Of a stretch of DNA of 64,000 bases, positions 1-8,654 are shown in pieces; the first letter of the stretch is position 1, and each line of letters starts with the position of its first letter. A program made the position numbers and the translations under genes. A model generated the notes under the pieces. It saw only the letters and a list, made by a program, of their open reading frames with translations. It did no database searches and was not told the DNA's origin. This stretch comes from CAVQSS01 sp963746605 (lineage in GTDB: Bacteria; Desulfobacterota; RBG-13-43-22), in assembly GCA_963746605.1 (NCBI GenBank), contig CAVVCH010000002.1, forward strand, positions 62,001 through 126,000, given 5' to 3'.

Positions 1-2058
1 TACGGGATCAAGTGGGGTGTCTTCCGGTATACGCAGGACCACGCCATGCTCCCCACGGACAAGGTCCGCTATATCGGGGAAGACGTAGCGGCCGTTGCGG
101 CCGTTGACGAGGAAACGGCGCTGGAGGCCCTTTCTTACATCAAGGTAGACTATGAGCCTCTCCCCGCCGTTTTCGACCCTCTGGAGTCGATGAAAGAGGG
201 TGCGCCACAGATCCACAACGAGTATAAGAACAACATTAACATTCACGTTCATATCGATGTGGGCGAGGTGGACAAGGCAATGAGAAAAGCCTTCCTCGTT
301 CGAGAGGATACCTTCCGGGCTGCCGGTGAGGCCTACGCGATGATGGAGCCCTATGCGGTTGTCGCTTCCTATAAAAACGGTTTCCTCGACCTCTGGATGC
401 CCAACGCCGGGCCCCATGTCCGGGCCAAGGCGCTGTCGAACCTCCTCAAAATACCCCTCAATCGGGTGCGTGTCCGTCATATCAATTCCGGAGGCGCATT
501 TGGCGGACGATCCGAGGTGGCACCCGGGGACCTGGTAGCATCGCTTTTGTCCATCCAGGCCGGCCGGCCGGTAAAGCTGGTCCTCTCCCGCGAGGAGAAC
601 GCTACGAGCTCGAGACAAATCCACGACATTATCGCCACGGTGAAAACAGGCATGAAGAAGGACGGTACCATCGTGGCCAAGGACTACCGGGCGATTTATG
701 ACGGCGGCGCCTACAGCTCGACGGGCCCTATCGCCACCTCGATACCCTTTTATGTCTACGAGGAATGCTATCGTTTCCCCAACGTCCGGTATAATGGGTA
801 CCGGGTGCTTACGAACAAAGGTATTCGGGGGATGTACGGTTGCCACGGAAGAGCCTTTCTCGCCGGGAATGAAGCCCAGATGGATTTTATGGCCAAAGAG
901 CTCGGCCTGGATCCTGTGGCAATACGCCTCAAGAACGGCTTGACAGCCGGTGAAGTGACGGCGACGAAATCCAAGATAACCAGTTGCGGTCTCAAAGAAA
1001 CGATCGAGGCCGCGTCTCAAAAAACAGACTTCAAAAAGAAATGGGCCACCGCCACCAAGCTTAAAGGGATCGGCATGGGGTGCGTGGCCATCATGTGCGG
1101 TTTCCCCATGGGGTTCCGTTCCGGCTCGTCGTGCTACGTCAAGATCAATGATGACGGTCAGGTAGCACTTGTTACCGGTCTCGTTGACAACGGACAGGGA
1201 AACGAATCCATGGTAATCCAGGTGGCCTCAGAGGTCCTCGGCGTCCCCATGGAGGATATCAACCTCGTGAACGCCGACACGGAGGTCACCAACCTCGATC
1301 CGGGCGCCTATTCACAGGCGGCTGCCTTCGTCGGAGCCAACGCGGTGAAGGTGGCCTGTGAGAACGCACGCCGGAGGATCGTCGCCATTGCCGCCGAAAA
1401 GCTCGGCGTCAAAGAGGGGGACATCGATCTGAAAGACCGGATGGCTTATTCCGTGACAAAACCCGATAAAAAGATGCCCATCTCCTGGGTGGTCCGGGAA
1501 GCCTTCTCCAGGGGAGAACCGATCGTAGCGACCGGTTCTTACTTCCCCAACATCGATTTCCAGAGGGAATGGGTCTCGAGGCCCTGGGGTCAGATGGCCG
1601 GGACCTTCTCCTTTGGAACCTCTGTGGCGGAGGTAGCTATTGATTCCGAGACGGGGAAGGTCACTATCCCCCGTTTCACGGCGGCCCATGATTGCGGGCG
1701 TCCTATAAACCCTATGGCGGTGGAAGGGCAGATGGAGGGTTCCATTCAGCAGGCGGGGGTGGCGACCATTACCGAGGAGAACCTCTGGAACAGGGGCTTC
1801 CTGTTGAACCCCGATCTTCTTGAATACAAGGTTCCCCTGGCCTGTGACATGCCGGATATAGACACGATCATCATAAGTTCCCGGGACCCTGAAGGGCCTT
1901 TCGGGGCGAAGGAGGGTGGCCTGACCGTCCGCATGAACGCTTACAGCGCCGTCGCCTGCGCCGTGGCCAATGCCACCGGCGCGCTTTTCAAAGAGTTGCC
2001 GCTTACACCGGACAGGGTTATGAATCTATTGGAACGGAAAAAGGGGGTGAAGGGATGA
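1..2058 (+). CDS. hcrA: 4-hydroxybenzoyl-CoA reductase-like molybdopterin (alpha) subunit, 5' end missing
   Basis: The frame is open from the first base, so the N-terminus lies upstream of the window; about 685 residues are visible. It belongs to the xanthine dehydrogenase/CO dehydrogenase family that binds molybdopterin cytosine dinucleotide. Visible family features are the AVAAV region near the start, the SGGAFGGR cofactor motif, a DNGQGNES stretch and the C-terminal GPFGAKEGGL motif carrying the expected catalytic Glu. The stop overlaps the start of the FAD subunit by 4 bases and the [2Fe-2S] subunit follows, giving the usual three-subunit operon. The special cysteines of the FAD subunit point to 4-hydroxybenzoyl-CoA reductase or a close relative, which removes a phenolic hydroxyl from the aromatic CoA ester with low-potential electrons. 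Another hydroxylated aromatic CoA ester as substrate is possible. Confidence 0.85.
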   Translation, partial: YGIKWGVFRYTQDHAMLPTDKVRYIGEDVAAVAAVDEETALEALSYIKVDYEPLPAVFDPLESMKEGAPQIHNEYKNNINIHVHIDVGEVDKAMRKAFLVREDTFRAAGEAYAMMEPYAVVASYKNGFLDLWMPNAGPHVRAKALSNLLKIPLNRVRVRHINSGGAFGGRSEVAPGDLVASLLSIQAGRPVKLVLSREENATSSRQIHDIIATVKTGMKKDGTIVAKDYRAIYDGGAYSSTGPIATSIPFYVYEECYRFPNVRYNGYRVLTNKGIRGMYGCHGRAFLAGNEAQMDFMAKELGLDPVAIRLKNGLTAGEVTATKSKITSCGLKETIEAASQKTDFKKKWATATKLKGIGMGCVAIMCGFPMGFRSGSSCYVKINDDGQVALVTGLVDNGQGNESMVIQVASEVLGVPMEDINLVNADTEVTNLDPGAYSQAAAFVGANAVKVACENARRRIVAIAAEKLGVKEGDIDLKDRMAYSVTKPDKKMPISWVVREAFSRGEPIVATGSYFPNIDFQREWVSRPWGQMAGTFSFGTSVAEVAIDSETGKVTIPRFTAAHDCGRPINPMAVEGQMEGSIQQAGVATITEENLWNRGFLLNPDLLEYKVPLACDMPDIDTIIISSRDPEGPFGAKEGGLTVRMNAYSAVACAVANATGALFKELPLTPDRVMNLLERKKGVKG

Positions 2059-2999
2059 TCCTACCTAAGTCTGAATACAAAAGAGCACAAAGTATTGCCG
2101 AGGCCATCGACTTCTATGCCCATTTTAACGGGCAGGCCTGTTATCTCGCCGGTGGCACGGACCTTATCCCGCTGTTGAAGCTAAGATTGTCAACGCCGGC
2201 GGCCCTCATTGATCTGAAGCACATCCGAGAGTTGAAGACCCTTTCCCGTGGCAATGGCTGGCTGGTTATAGGCGCGAACGTTACGCTCTTCGATCTCAAG
2301 AGTGATCCCGAGATAAAAGCATATTTTCCCGCCCTGTTTGAATCCCTCGAGGCCACTTCCTGCGAAACCCTCCAGATGCGGGGTACTCTCGGCGGGAATA
2401 TCCTCCAGGAGACACGCTGTCTCCTCTATAATAAATCCCTGGAATGGCGCACCGCGAGAGGCTTTTGTTGGAAAATGGGCGGCCCGACGTGTAACGTCAT
2501 TCCCAACGCGCAGGACTGTTTTTCGAACTATTGCAGTGACAACGCGCCCTCGCTCATAACCCTTTCGGCACAGGTAAAATTAGCCGGCCCCAGGGGCGAA
2601 CGGACGGTAAAATTGGAAAAGATCTTCAGTGGCAACGGGAGGAAGCCCTTGGCGATTGAGCCGGGAGAGATCCTAACGCAAATACGGTTACCCTGGGAGA
2701 AGACGAAAGGAACCTACGAAAAATTACGGGTCCGGGATTCCATGGATTATCCCCTGGTGGGAGTGGCCGTTTCTATGAGGGGTTCCTCGGTCCGGGTCTG
2801 TGTCGGAGGTATCGGTCTATCACCCCGTGTTTACAGTCTCAAGAATATTGATGAAAGCAGTATTAAGGATACTGCCGCCCAAGCGGTTGCCGACGCAAAA
2901 CCGGTATTGAACGCAACGCTCTCCGCGGTTTACCGGAAGAAAATGGTTGGTGTCCTCTTTAAACGGGCGATCAAAAAAGTGCAGCGGGGGGGTGCGTGA
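2055..2999 (+). CDS. hcrB: 4-hydroxybenzoyl-CoA reductase-like FAD/[4Fe-4S] (beta) subunit
   Basis: This 314-residue protein is the FAD-binding subunit of a molybdenum hydroxylase-type enzyme. AGGTDLIPLL near residues 32-41 and RGTLGGNI near 109-116 are typical FAD-contact segments. What separates it from ordinary xanthine dehydrogenase FAD subunits is an insert of about 40 residues after the second motif carrying Cys122, Cys138, Cys146 and Cys155, plus Cys160. In characterised 4-hydroxybenzoyl-CoA reductase the beta subunit has such an insert holding an additional [4Fe-4S] cluster, and the spacing here agrees. ATG overlaps the upstream stop (ATGA), and the stop overlaps the next gene. The role is to pass electrons, probably from ferredoxin, towards the molybdenum site. 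Confidence 0.86.
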   Translation: MILPKSEYKRAQSIAEAIDFYAHFNGQACYLAGGTDLIPLLKLRLSTPAALIDLKHIRELKTLSRGNGWLVIGANVTLFDLKSDPEIKAYFPALFESLEATSCETLQMRGTLGGNILQETRCLLYNKSLEWRTARGFCWKMGGPTCNVIPNAQDCFSNYCSDNAPSLITLSAQVKLAGPRGERTVKLEKIFSGNGRKPLAIEPGEILTQIRLPWEKTKGTYEKLRVRDSMDYPLVGVAVSMRGSSVRVCVGGIGLSPRVYSLKNIDESSIKDTAAQAVADAKPVLNATLSAVYRKKMVGVLFKRAIKKVQRGGA

Positions 3000-3469
3000 T
3001 GAAGACGATGAAGGTTACCTTTCAGATAAACAAGGAGAAGGTCACGCTCCAGGTGAGGCCTTATGAGACGCTCCTCGAGACCCTACGGGAGAAACTCTCG
3101 CTCACTGGGGCCAAAGAGGCCTGCGGAATGGGTTCCTGCGGAGCATGCACGGTGGTGGTGAACGGTACGCCGCTGAGGTCCTGTCTGGTTCTGTCTCCCG
3201 AAGTGGATGGCGCGGTGATCACAACGGTGGAAGGGCTGCGAGAGGAAGGAGCGCTCCATCCCCTCCAGGAGGCCTTCATGGAAAAAGGCGCCGTTCAGTG
3301 CGGATTCTGTACCTCCGGTATGATCATGACGGCTAAGGCGCTCCTAGATCGGAACAAAAAACCGACCAAAAAAGAGATTATCAAGACGCTCTCTTCCAAT
3401 ATCTGCCGGTGTACCGGATATAAGAAGATCGTCGAGGCTGTTGAAGCAGCAGGAAAGAAGACCCCGTAG
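2996..3469 (+). CDS. hcrC: 4-hydroxybenzoyl-CoA reductase-like [2Fe-2S] (gamma) subunit
   Basis: This 157-residue protein has the two-domain architecture of small iron-sulfur subunits of the xanthine dehydrogenase family. The plant-type [2Fe-2S] site is CGMGSCGACTVVVNG followed by a fourth Cys (RSC), and the second cluster site is CGFCTSGM with CRCTGY. Length matches the family (about 150-170 residues). Translation is coupled to the FAD subunit through an ATGA overlap; a second Met three codons in is an alternative start. It should carry electrons between the FAD subunit and the molybdenum centre of the alpha subunit. Confidence 0.9.
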   Translation: MMKTMKVTFQINKEKVTLQVRPYETLLETLREKLSLTGAKEACGMGSCGACTVVVNGTPLRSCLVLSPEVDGAVITTVEGLREEGALHPLQEAFMEKGAVQCGFCTSGMIMTAKALLDRNKKPTKKEIIKTLSSNICRCTGYKKIVEAVEAAGKKTP

Positions 3470-3477
3470 GTGCTACA

Positions 3478-3771
3478 ATGAAAATCAAGGTCAGAATTGA
3501 TTCAAACCTTCGAATAAAAAATGTTTTTGAGCCTCCCTTGCAGATGGATCTCCAGGATGGTGAAAATACCTTGCACGATGTCCTGCAGCAGCTTTCCGGG
3601 AGATACCCCTCTTTAAAGTTTATTGAACGGGGGGAGATGGGAGATGACCTTCGTCATCTTTATCTCAATGGAGAGAGCCATTTTTCATTTCCCGAAGGGT
3701 TGAAGAAAAAGGTCAACGAGGGTGACACCGTCCTGGTCGAAGTTTATATGGACCCTCTGGCGGGAGGCTGA
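3478..3771 (+). CDS. MoaD/ThiS-family ubiquitin-like sulfur carrier
   Basis: This 97-residue protein begins 8 bases after the [2Fe-2S] subunit stop and ends in Gly-Gly (PLAGG), the hallmark of MoaD/ThiS-type beta-grasp sulfur carriers that are adenylated and thiocarboxylated at the C-terminus. The pattern of a basic first strand, a central LxxLxxRYP-type helix region and a terminal VxVxPLAGG strand also fits the family. Its position directly behind the molybdoenzyme genes suggests a part in molybdopterin synthesis or sulfur transfer for that enzyme, but tungsten cofactor or another sulfur-transfer role cannot be excluded. No MoaE or MoeB partner is visible here. Confidence 0.75.
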   Translation: MKIKVRIDSNLRIKNVFEPPLQMDLQDGENTLHDVLQQLSGRYPSLKFIERGEMGDDLRHLYLNGESHFSFPEGLKKKVNEGDTVLVEVYMDPLAGG

Positions 3772-3887
3772 AGAAATAATAGAGATTCTTCGCATTCGCT
3801 CAGAATGACAAGCTCTCTTAGTCTGACTTTTTGCGAATCCATCAACTTAGAAAGCAACGAACTTTCTACAACCATTATGGAGGGACC

Positions 3888-5033
3888 ATGAAGGTAATCG
3901 TCATAGGCGGAACCGGCGGGATGGGACAGGGAGTCGCCCGGGACCTCATCAAACAAGAGCAGATTACAGCGGTAACGTTGGGCGACATCAATATTGATCC
4001 GGCGCGGGTGCAGGAAAAATTGCGGGCCAGCCATAAAGTGTCGCTTAAAAAAATTGACGTCCAGGATCATCAGGGCCTGGTGGCTGCCATCAAAGAGGTT
4101 GATGTGGTCATCAATTGTGCCGGGCCTTTTTACAAGACCGCTGTGGCCGTGGCCAGGGCTGCTGTGGAGGCCAAGGTCAACTATATTGATATCTGCGATG
4201 ACTACGAAGCTGTTCCCATTCTCTTTTCCGAAGCCGCCATCGATAAAGCCGCCAAGGAGGCGGGTATAACCGTTCTGACGGGGATGGGCTCCGACCCCGG
4301 AACGAACAACGTTCTGGTCAAGTGGTATGCGAATCAACTGGACCGCGTTGACGAGATCCATCTCTTCTGGGTGGTCAGTATCGCCGAACTGGCGGGTGCG
4401 GCCTGGGATCACAGCCTGCACATGGTAACGGGAAAAATCCCTCAATATCTGGACGGACAACTGGAGTATGTGGATGGCGGTACGGGCGAGGAGATCGCCA
4501 CCTTCCTGGAACCCCTCGGCACCTGTAAGGTTCGCTATGTGGGGCATCCTCAGCCGATCACCATTCCCCGCTACATCAAGGGAGTGAAAAAAGTGGTCAT
4601 TAAGGGCGCCCTCATTCCGGGCTGGGTGGATGAGTTGATCAAGGAACAGAATGCGACGGGTTTTCTCAGCACCCAGGTCCTGGAGGTGAAAGGAACCAAA
4701 GTAGTACCTTATGACCTGACGCTGAAACTCTGGGACACGATCCCGAAAGGCCGGGATAACGGGCCTAACTCCTCCGGGCTTAAAGTGATCGTCAAGGGTG
4801 AGCGAAACGGGAAACAGGTGACCTTCACGGCCGATATGGCGGGAAGGATGGCGCCGGGCACGGGTCTTCCCGCCTCCATTGCGGCTTTAATGATGGATGC
4901 AGGCGAGGTGACGGTCAAGGGCGTGGTGGCCCCCGAAGGCTGTATCGATCCGGAAAAATTCCTGGCCGCCTTGATAAAAAGAGGCGCCCGAATTCATCAG
5001 ACGGAAACGATCAGTTCGTTGTTGACAATTTAA
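3888..5033 (+). CDS. saccharopine dehydrogenase family oxidoreductase
   Basis: A 381-residue protein counted from the ATG preceded by GGAGGGACC; an in-frame upstream Met at 3831 lacks a comparable ribosome site. The N-terminal Rossmann motif VIGGTGGMGQG, the NCAGPFY segment and the YIDICDDYE region are typical of the NADP-binding saccharopine dehydrogenase family (homospermidine synthase-like and related reductases). It does not look like a dedicated lysine-pathway enzyme from this sequence alone. It lies downstream of the molybdoenzyme genes on the same strand, but 116 bases away with its own ribosome site. The substrate is unknown. Confidence 0.7.
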   Translation: MKVIVIGGTGGMGQGVARDLIKQEQITAVTLGDINIDPARVQEKLRASHKVSLKKIDVQDHQGLVAAIKEVDVVINCAGPFYKTAVAVARAAVEAKVNYIDICDDYEAVPILFSEAAIDKAAKEAGITVLTGMGSDPGTNNVLVKWYANQLDRVDEIHLFWVVSIAELAGAAWDHSLHMVTGKIPQYLDGQLEYVDGGTGEEIATFLEPLGTCKVRYVGHPQPITIPRYIKGVKKVVIKGALIPGWVDELIKEQNATGFLSTQVLEVKGTKVVPYDLTLKLWDTIPKGRDNGPNSSGLKVIVKGERNGKQVTFTADMAGRMAPGTGLPASIAALMMDAGEVTVKGVVAPEGCIDPEKFLAALIKRGARIHQTETISSLLTI

Positions 5034-5053
5034 ACCCGTTGAAAGAGTTTTTC

Positions 5054-5146
5054 GTAGGGGCGGGTTTTATACCCGCCCGCCTGTAGCACAGCCGTCCAAG
5101 CTTGTCCCTCAGAATAACTGCGGGAGGGGATGAACCCCTCCCCTAC
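5054..5146. repeat. REP/inverted-REP pair, locus 1
   Basis: A GTAG tetranucleotide followed by a GC palindrome (GTAGGGGCGGG...CCCGCCC) at 5054-5079 faces an inverted copy (GGGAGGGG...CCCCTCCCCTAC) at 5122-5146. Between them a degenerate GTAGCACAGCCG copy starts at 5083, the same head sequence as the REPs around the transposase at 56.5 kb. The layout is that of a bacterial interspersed mosaic element. It fills most of the gap between the two flanking genes. Confidence 0.75.
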
Positions 5147-5235
5147 GAAAGAGCCGGAAGCTCGTATTGTAACCAGTTGTCGAGTTTCTGATCTTCATCC
5201 GGTATTTATTATTCTCATAAAAAAGGAAACTACTT

Positions 5236-6492
5236 ATGCCAAGCGCAGAAAAGCTGAACATTGCCAAAAGTCAGGAAATTTTTCAGGAGGCCTTGTCCCT
5301 GGTCCCCGGAGGGGTCTTGGGCGCCCGAAAACCCGCTGATTTTATCGAGGGCGAGTACCCCATCTTTGTGGAAAGCGGACGGGGCGGCCGGGTCACGGAC
5401 GTGGATGGAAATGAATATATCGATTTCCTCTGCGGCTACGGGCCCATTATTTTGGGCTACCGGGAAGAAGAAGTGGATGATGCGGTTATTCGCCAGATCA
5501 GGGACAAAGGCTTCTGCTTCACCCTGACGCAACGGTATCAGAATGAGCTGGCCAAAAAACTGACCCAACTGGTCCCCTGTTCGGAGATGAGTATTTTTTT
5601 AAAGACCGGCTCCGATGCCACCACGGCCAGCATCCGTATTGCCAGGGCCTTTACCAACCGGATCAAGGTGATGCGTTGCGGTTACCACGGCTGGCATGAC
5701 TGGTGCGTGGAGATGAAGGGGGGCGTCCCGGAAAAGTTCTATGAGGATACCTTTGAGTTCCGGTACAACCGGCTTGACCAGCTCGAGGAGCTGATGGCCA
5801 AACACGGCGATCAGACCGCGGCCATCATTATGACCCCATTCGGGCACCCCTTGCATGCGAAGATGGAAGAGCCTAAACCCGGGTTCCTGGAAGGGGTCCG
5901 GGAAATCGCCACCCGTTATGGCGCCGTTCTGGTGTTTGATGAAGTCCGGACCGGATTCAGGATGTCCCTGGGTGGGGCGCAGGCCTATTATGGGGTCACC
6001 CCCGACCTGGTGGTCCTGGGTAAGGGAATGGCCAACGGCTATGCCATCAGCGTGGTTACCGGGAAAAGGGAGGTGATGATGGCCTCCGCCCAGAAGCTTT
6101 TCATCTCTTCCACCTTCTTCCCTAACAGTGACGGGTTTGTGGCCGCCCTGAAAACCATTGAAATCCTCGAACGGGACCGGGTCCTGGACCAGATCTGGGA
6201 AAAAGGGGCCCGTTTTTGGAAAAAAATCCAGGACTGCCTGGACCGGTACGACGTGGGCGCCGAGTTAAGCGGGGTAGCCCCCATGTTTTTCATCACCTTC
6301 AAATCGGATGCGGCCAAGACCCATCGGGCCAAACGGGATGATTTTTATACCCAGCTTATTCGCCGAAAGGTCTTTTTGCACCCCCACCATCATGGCTATA
6401 TCTGTTACCGGCACACCGACCAGGATCTGGACCTGGCGGCCCAGGCCATCGAGGAGGCTTTGGCTTACGTAAAAGAAAAACACGGCCGATAG
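5236..6492 (+). CDS. class III aminotransferase (glutamate-1-semialdehyde aminomutase-like)
   Basis: A 418-residue PLP enzyme of aminotransferase class III. The order is as expected: N-terminal VPGGVLGARKP, the strand DVDGNEYIDFLCGYGP, the YHGWHDW motif, FDEVRTGFR (the Asp that binds the pyridine nitrogen) and LGKGMANGY with the Schiff-base Lys. The ATG follows AAAAAGGAAAC. Close relatives are annotated as glutamate-1-semialdehyde 2,1-aminomutases, but no haem biosynthesis genes are nearby, so an omega-amino acid or related amine is equally plausible. The gene stands alone between a REP locus and decayed DNA. Confidence 0.8.
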   Translation: MPSAEKLNIAKSQEIFQEALSLVPGGVLGARKPADFIEGEYPIFVESGRGGRVTDVDGNEYIDFLCGYGPIILGYREEEVDDAVIRQIRDKGFCFTLTQRYQNELAKKLTQLVPCSEMSIFLKTGSDATTASIRIARAFTNRIKVMRCGYHGWHDWCVEMKGGVPEKFYEDTFEFRYNRLDQLEELMAKHGDQTAAIIMTPFGHPLHAKMEEPKPGFLEGVREIATRYGAVLVFDEVRTGFRMSLGGAQAYYGVTPDLVVLGKGMANGYAISVVTGKREVMMASAQKLFISSTFFPNSDGFVAALKTIEILERDRVLDQIWEKGARFWKKIQDCLDRYDVGAELSGVAPMFFITFKSDAAKTHRAKRDDFYTQLIRRKVFLHPHHHGYICYRHTDQDLDLAAQAIEEALAYVKEKHGR

Positions 6493-6512
6493 GGCTTAAT
6501 TATCCAATCCTT

Positions 6513-6723
6513 TTGGTGTTTTCCCTGGCCGGGGTTGCTTCCGAAAAAGAGTCCGGCCTATCACCGGATGAGGCCCTTAGGAAACTCGTTCGTGAAAAAC
6601 AGCGCCATTATCAAACCTCTGGTGGGAACACAAAAGGTAAAGATCGCCGCCGGGGTATACAGCCTGGGCAACCGGAAAAGTGGAATTGGTCGACCTTGCA
6701 TCGGGAAAAAGTAAGAATTGAGA
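6513..6723 (+). pseudogene. remnant of a beta-type carbonic anhydrase
   Basis: The sequence carries a short N-terminal piece (LSPDEALRKLV, common just after the signal region of exported carbonic anhydrases) and then, in another frame, pieces resembling the enzyme's C-terminus: KNSAIIKPLV, KVKIAAGVYSLG and, after a further frame change, TGKVELVDLASGK. The zinc-binding centre is missing. The simplest reading is a large internal deletion plus frameshifts. The assignment rests on recognition of terminal motifs only. Confidence 0.45.
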
Positions 6724-7229
6724 GACTCGCTCCCAGAACCTGAGATCGGATGATCGTCTTATCACGGTTTCATATTCGAATGATAAAGAATACTTCCTGA
6801 AGTCCTTTTTTTGATGAATTGGCAATTCGGAAAGACTTCGAACAATAATCATCAACGGGCAGTTGAAGAATTAATATCCAGGCCTATACCTTTTGGACAT
6901 GAGCCCATAGGCATTGCCAGTATTTTCTGTTGACATTTACCCTTAAAATTGCTATTGGTTTAATCTTACAAACAATTATTCAGTAGGCATCCCAACTTAA
7001 CCCCAATCTATTCGGAGCGGGATATGAAGTGGGAGTACCAAGGATTTCTGATATGGAGCCTCCAGAGGGGATCAAACCCTTGCGGAGGCTTTTCATTCCC
7101 AGTCTCCGATAAATGAACTGCCCCGCAAGCGGACGGGGTATCAAAGACCCTTTATATGGAATTTCCATTCGTAGCAAGCTAAGGGGAATTTGCCCCCAAA
7201 AGAGATTAAAACGTAAAGGAGAAAACAAC
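6724..7229. other. about 500 bases without a recognisable gene
   Basis: No conserved coding signal was seen on either strand. A possible promoter (TTGACA at 6930-6935, TATTGG at 6953-6958, 17-base spacer) and a hairpin with arms AGCCTCC/GGAGGCT at about 7055-7093 followed by a short T run are visible. Base composition is more AT-rich than in the neighbouring genes. Confidence 0.5.
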
Positions 7230-7304
7230 ATGTCTAAATTTAAAATGGTGGAGTTCAAAAAATGGGCTTCTTATCACCCAAGGCATGTTGCGGAGAAATG
7301 GTGA
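7230..7304 (+). CDS. possible very short ORF (24 residues), perhaps a truncated gene
   Basis: A strong ribosome site (AAAGGAG, 8 bases before ATG) precedes a 24-codon frame starting MSKFKMVEFKKW and ending in Trp-stop. The good ribosome site suggests that a real gene began here; the early stop suggests truncation. No family is recognised. The region up to 7456 shows no continuation that I can join with confidence. Confidence 0.3.
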   Translation: MSKFKMVEFKKWASYHPRHVAEKW

Positions 7305-7455
7305 CAAAGCGGAGATGAGACTCTATCTGAAAGTAGGGTGTCTGAAGTTTCCATCGAAATGCATCGAATGGTGTTGGTACCCTTTCGGAGCCATGCATTT
7401 TCTAAGAGATTGAATAGGATTACAGCTAATCACACCACAGAAATGGAGGCTAACC

Positions 7456-7715
7456 ATGCTATTTTTAAACATTTATACCTTCAAAGAGGGCAAGAGAGAA
7501 GCTATCATCGCAAGACGTCTGGAAAAGGGAGGAGCTGAACCTGCGGGAGTTAAGATCATTGGTGAGTGGACTAATCTCGACGGGAGTGGTGGATTCATGG
7601 TGTTTGAAACAGACAATCCGATTACTCTTGGACTCTGACATGGAATGATTTGTTGGATATGAGGCTTATCCCGATTTTAGACACGGAAAAGGACGTAATG
7701 GGGCTTTTAAAATAG
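7456..7715 (+). pseudogene. DUF3303-like small protein, frameshifted
   Basis: After GGAGGCTAACC the frame starts MLFLNIYTFKEGKREAII, continues with KIIGEWTNLDGSGG and FMVFETDNP, features I associate with DUF3303 proteins (roughly 90 residues). The frame stops at 7636-7638, but another frame continues with TWNDLLDMRLIPILDTEK and ends at 7715, which is the expected C-terminal half. A single indel between about 7620 and 7640 therefore breaks the gene. The function of the family is unknown. Confidence 0.6.
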
Positions 7716-8539
7716 AGACCTGCGAGGTGCAAATAGCTATTCGTCGCATTAAGGTCTTAACCATTTCAAGGTAATTGAATGCAGCGTCGGCATGGCGAGC
7801 CGTTGGTCGCTTAACGTGTTGAAAGTCTCTTAACATTTGTCCCCCTGTCGGGTAGAGTCTGGTAGGGGGATTTCTTTTCTCAAAGGGCCAAACCAGCTTG
7901 ATAAACGTGTCCCGGTAAAGGTCGGCACGATTCAGGTCAATTTCTGCAAGAATCCGCAAAGCCAGAATTTCGTGGAAGTTGGCAGGGACAAGCAGACCCC
8001 GGCAATCCGGTTGGGACTGGTAAAGGGCAGGATAACTATTGCGAACATTATCTATTATCAGCAATAAGCAGGCTAAAATTCTTTACTAAAATCTGGCCCG
8101 CTATATAATCCGGGCCTCATTTTCTCAGGAACGAATGACCTATTTTCCGGGAGAGGCTCAGGTTCATTTACCGCCCCAAGGACAATAGGCAAGGAAAAAC
8201 TTCGATGCCGTAGATTGGCTGGTGGCTATGAGCTCATATCCCCAACTCGCGTGAACAATAGGCGAAGTGGTCAATTTGGGGGAACGATGCGTTTTTATCC
8301 AGTAAATTTCGTGGAGTTCCTGTAGTCTTGTTTTTGGTAAAATGGCTATTCGCGAGGATTACAAACGAAAATCGCTGCGTCTTTCCACCAGAATCATTGT
8401 TCGCAGAATAAAACCTCCTATTTACTATTCCTAAAATCGTGTATGATCGATTTATTTAGAGGCCGGAACAATAAGTTAATCCGTCTTCCAGCATCGTCAC
8501 TTTACCCTAAAAGGGGGCAAGTATATGGAGGGATTCAGG
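7716..8539. other. intergenic stretch with no clear gene
   Basis: A minus-strand frame from 8064 to 7666 (132 residues, containing ANFHEILALRILAEIDLNRA) has a protein-like composition but no ribosome site or family match known to me, and it runs into the DUF3303 remnant; it could be a relic of a mobile-element gene. The rest, up to the hairpin at 8540, shows nothing I can support. Confidence 0.4.
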
Positions 8540-8575
8540 AAACCCCGTTTCTCAATTGAGAGGTGGGGTTTTTTG
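8540..8575 (+). terminator. Rho-independent terminator-like hairpin
   Basis: Arms AAACCCC (8540-8546) and GGGGTTT (8565-8571), with an inner TCTCAATTGAGA palindrome, are followed by a T run. It sits 80 bases upstream of the beta-propeller gene, with no intact gene directly before it on the plus strand, so a leader or small-RNA context is possible. Confidence 0.55.
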
Positions 8576-8654
8576 TTGGGGCCAAATGATAATAGAAAAA
8601 CGTGTTAGCCTGCCTGTCGGGTAAAAAGCCTCACTGGAGAAAAGGAGATTCACC

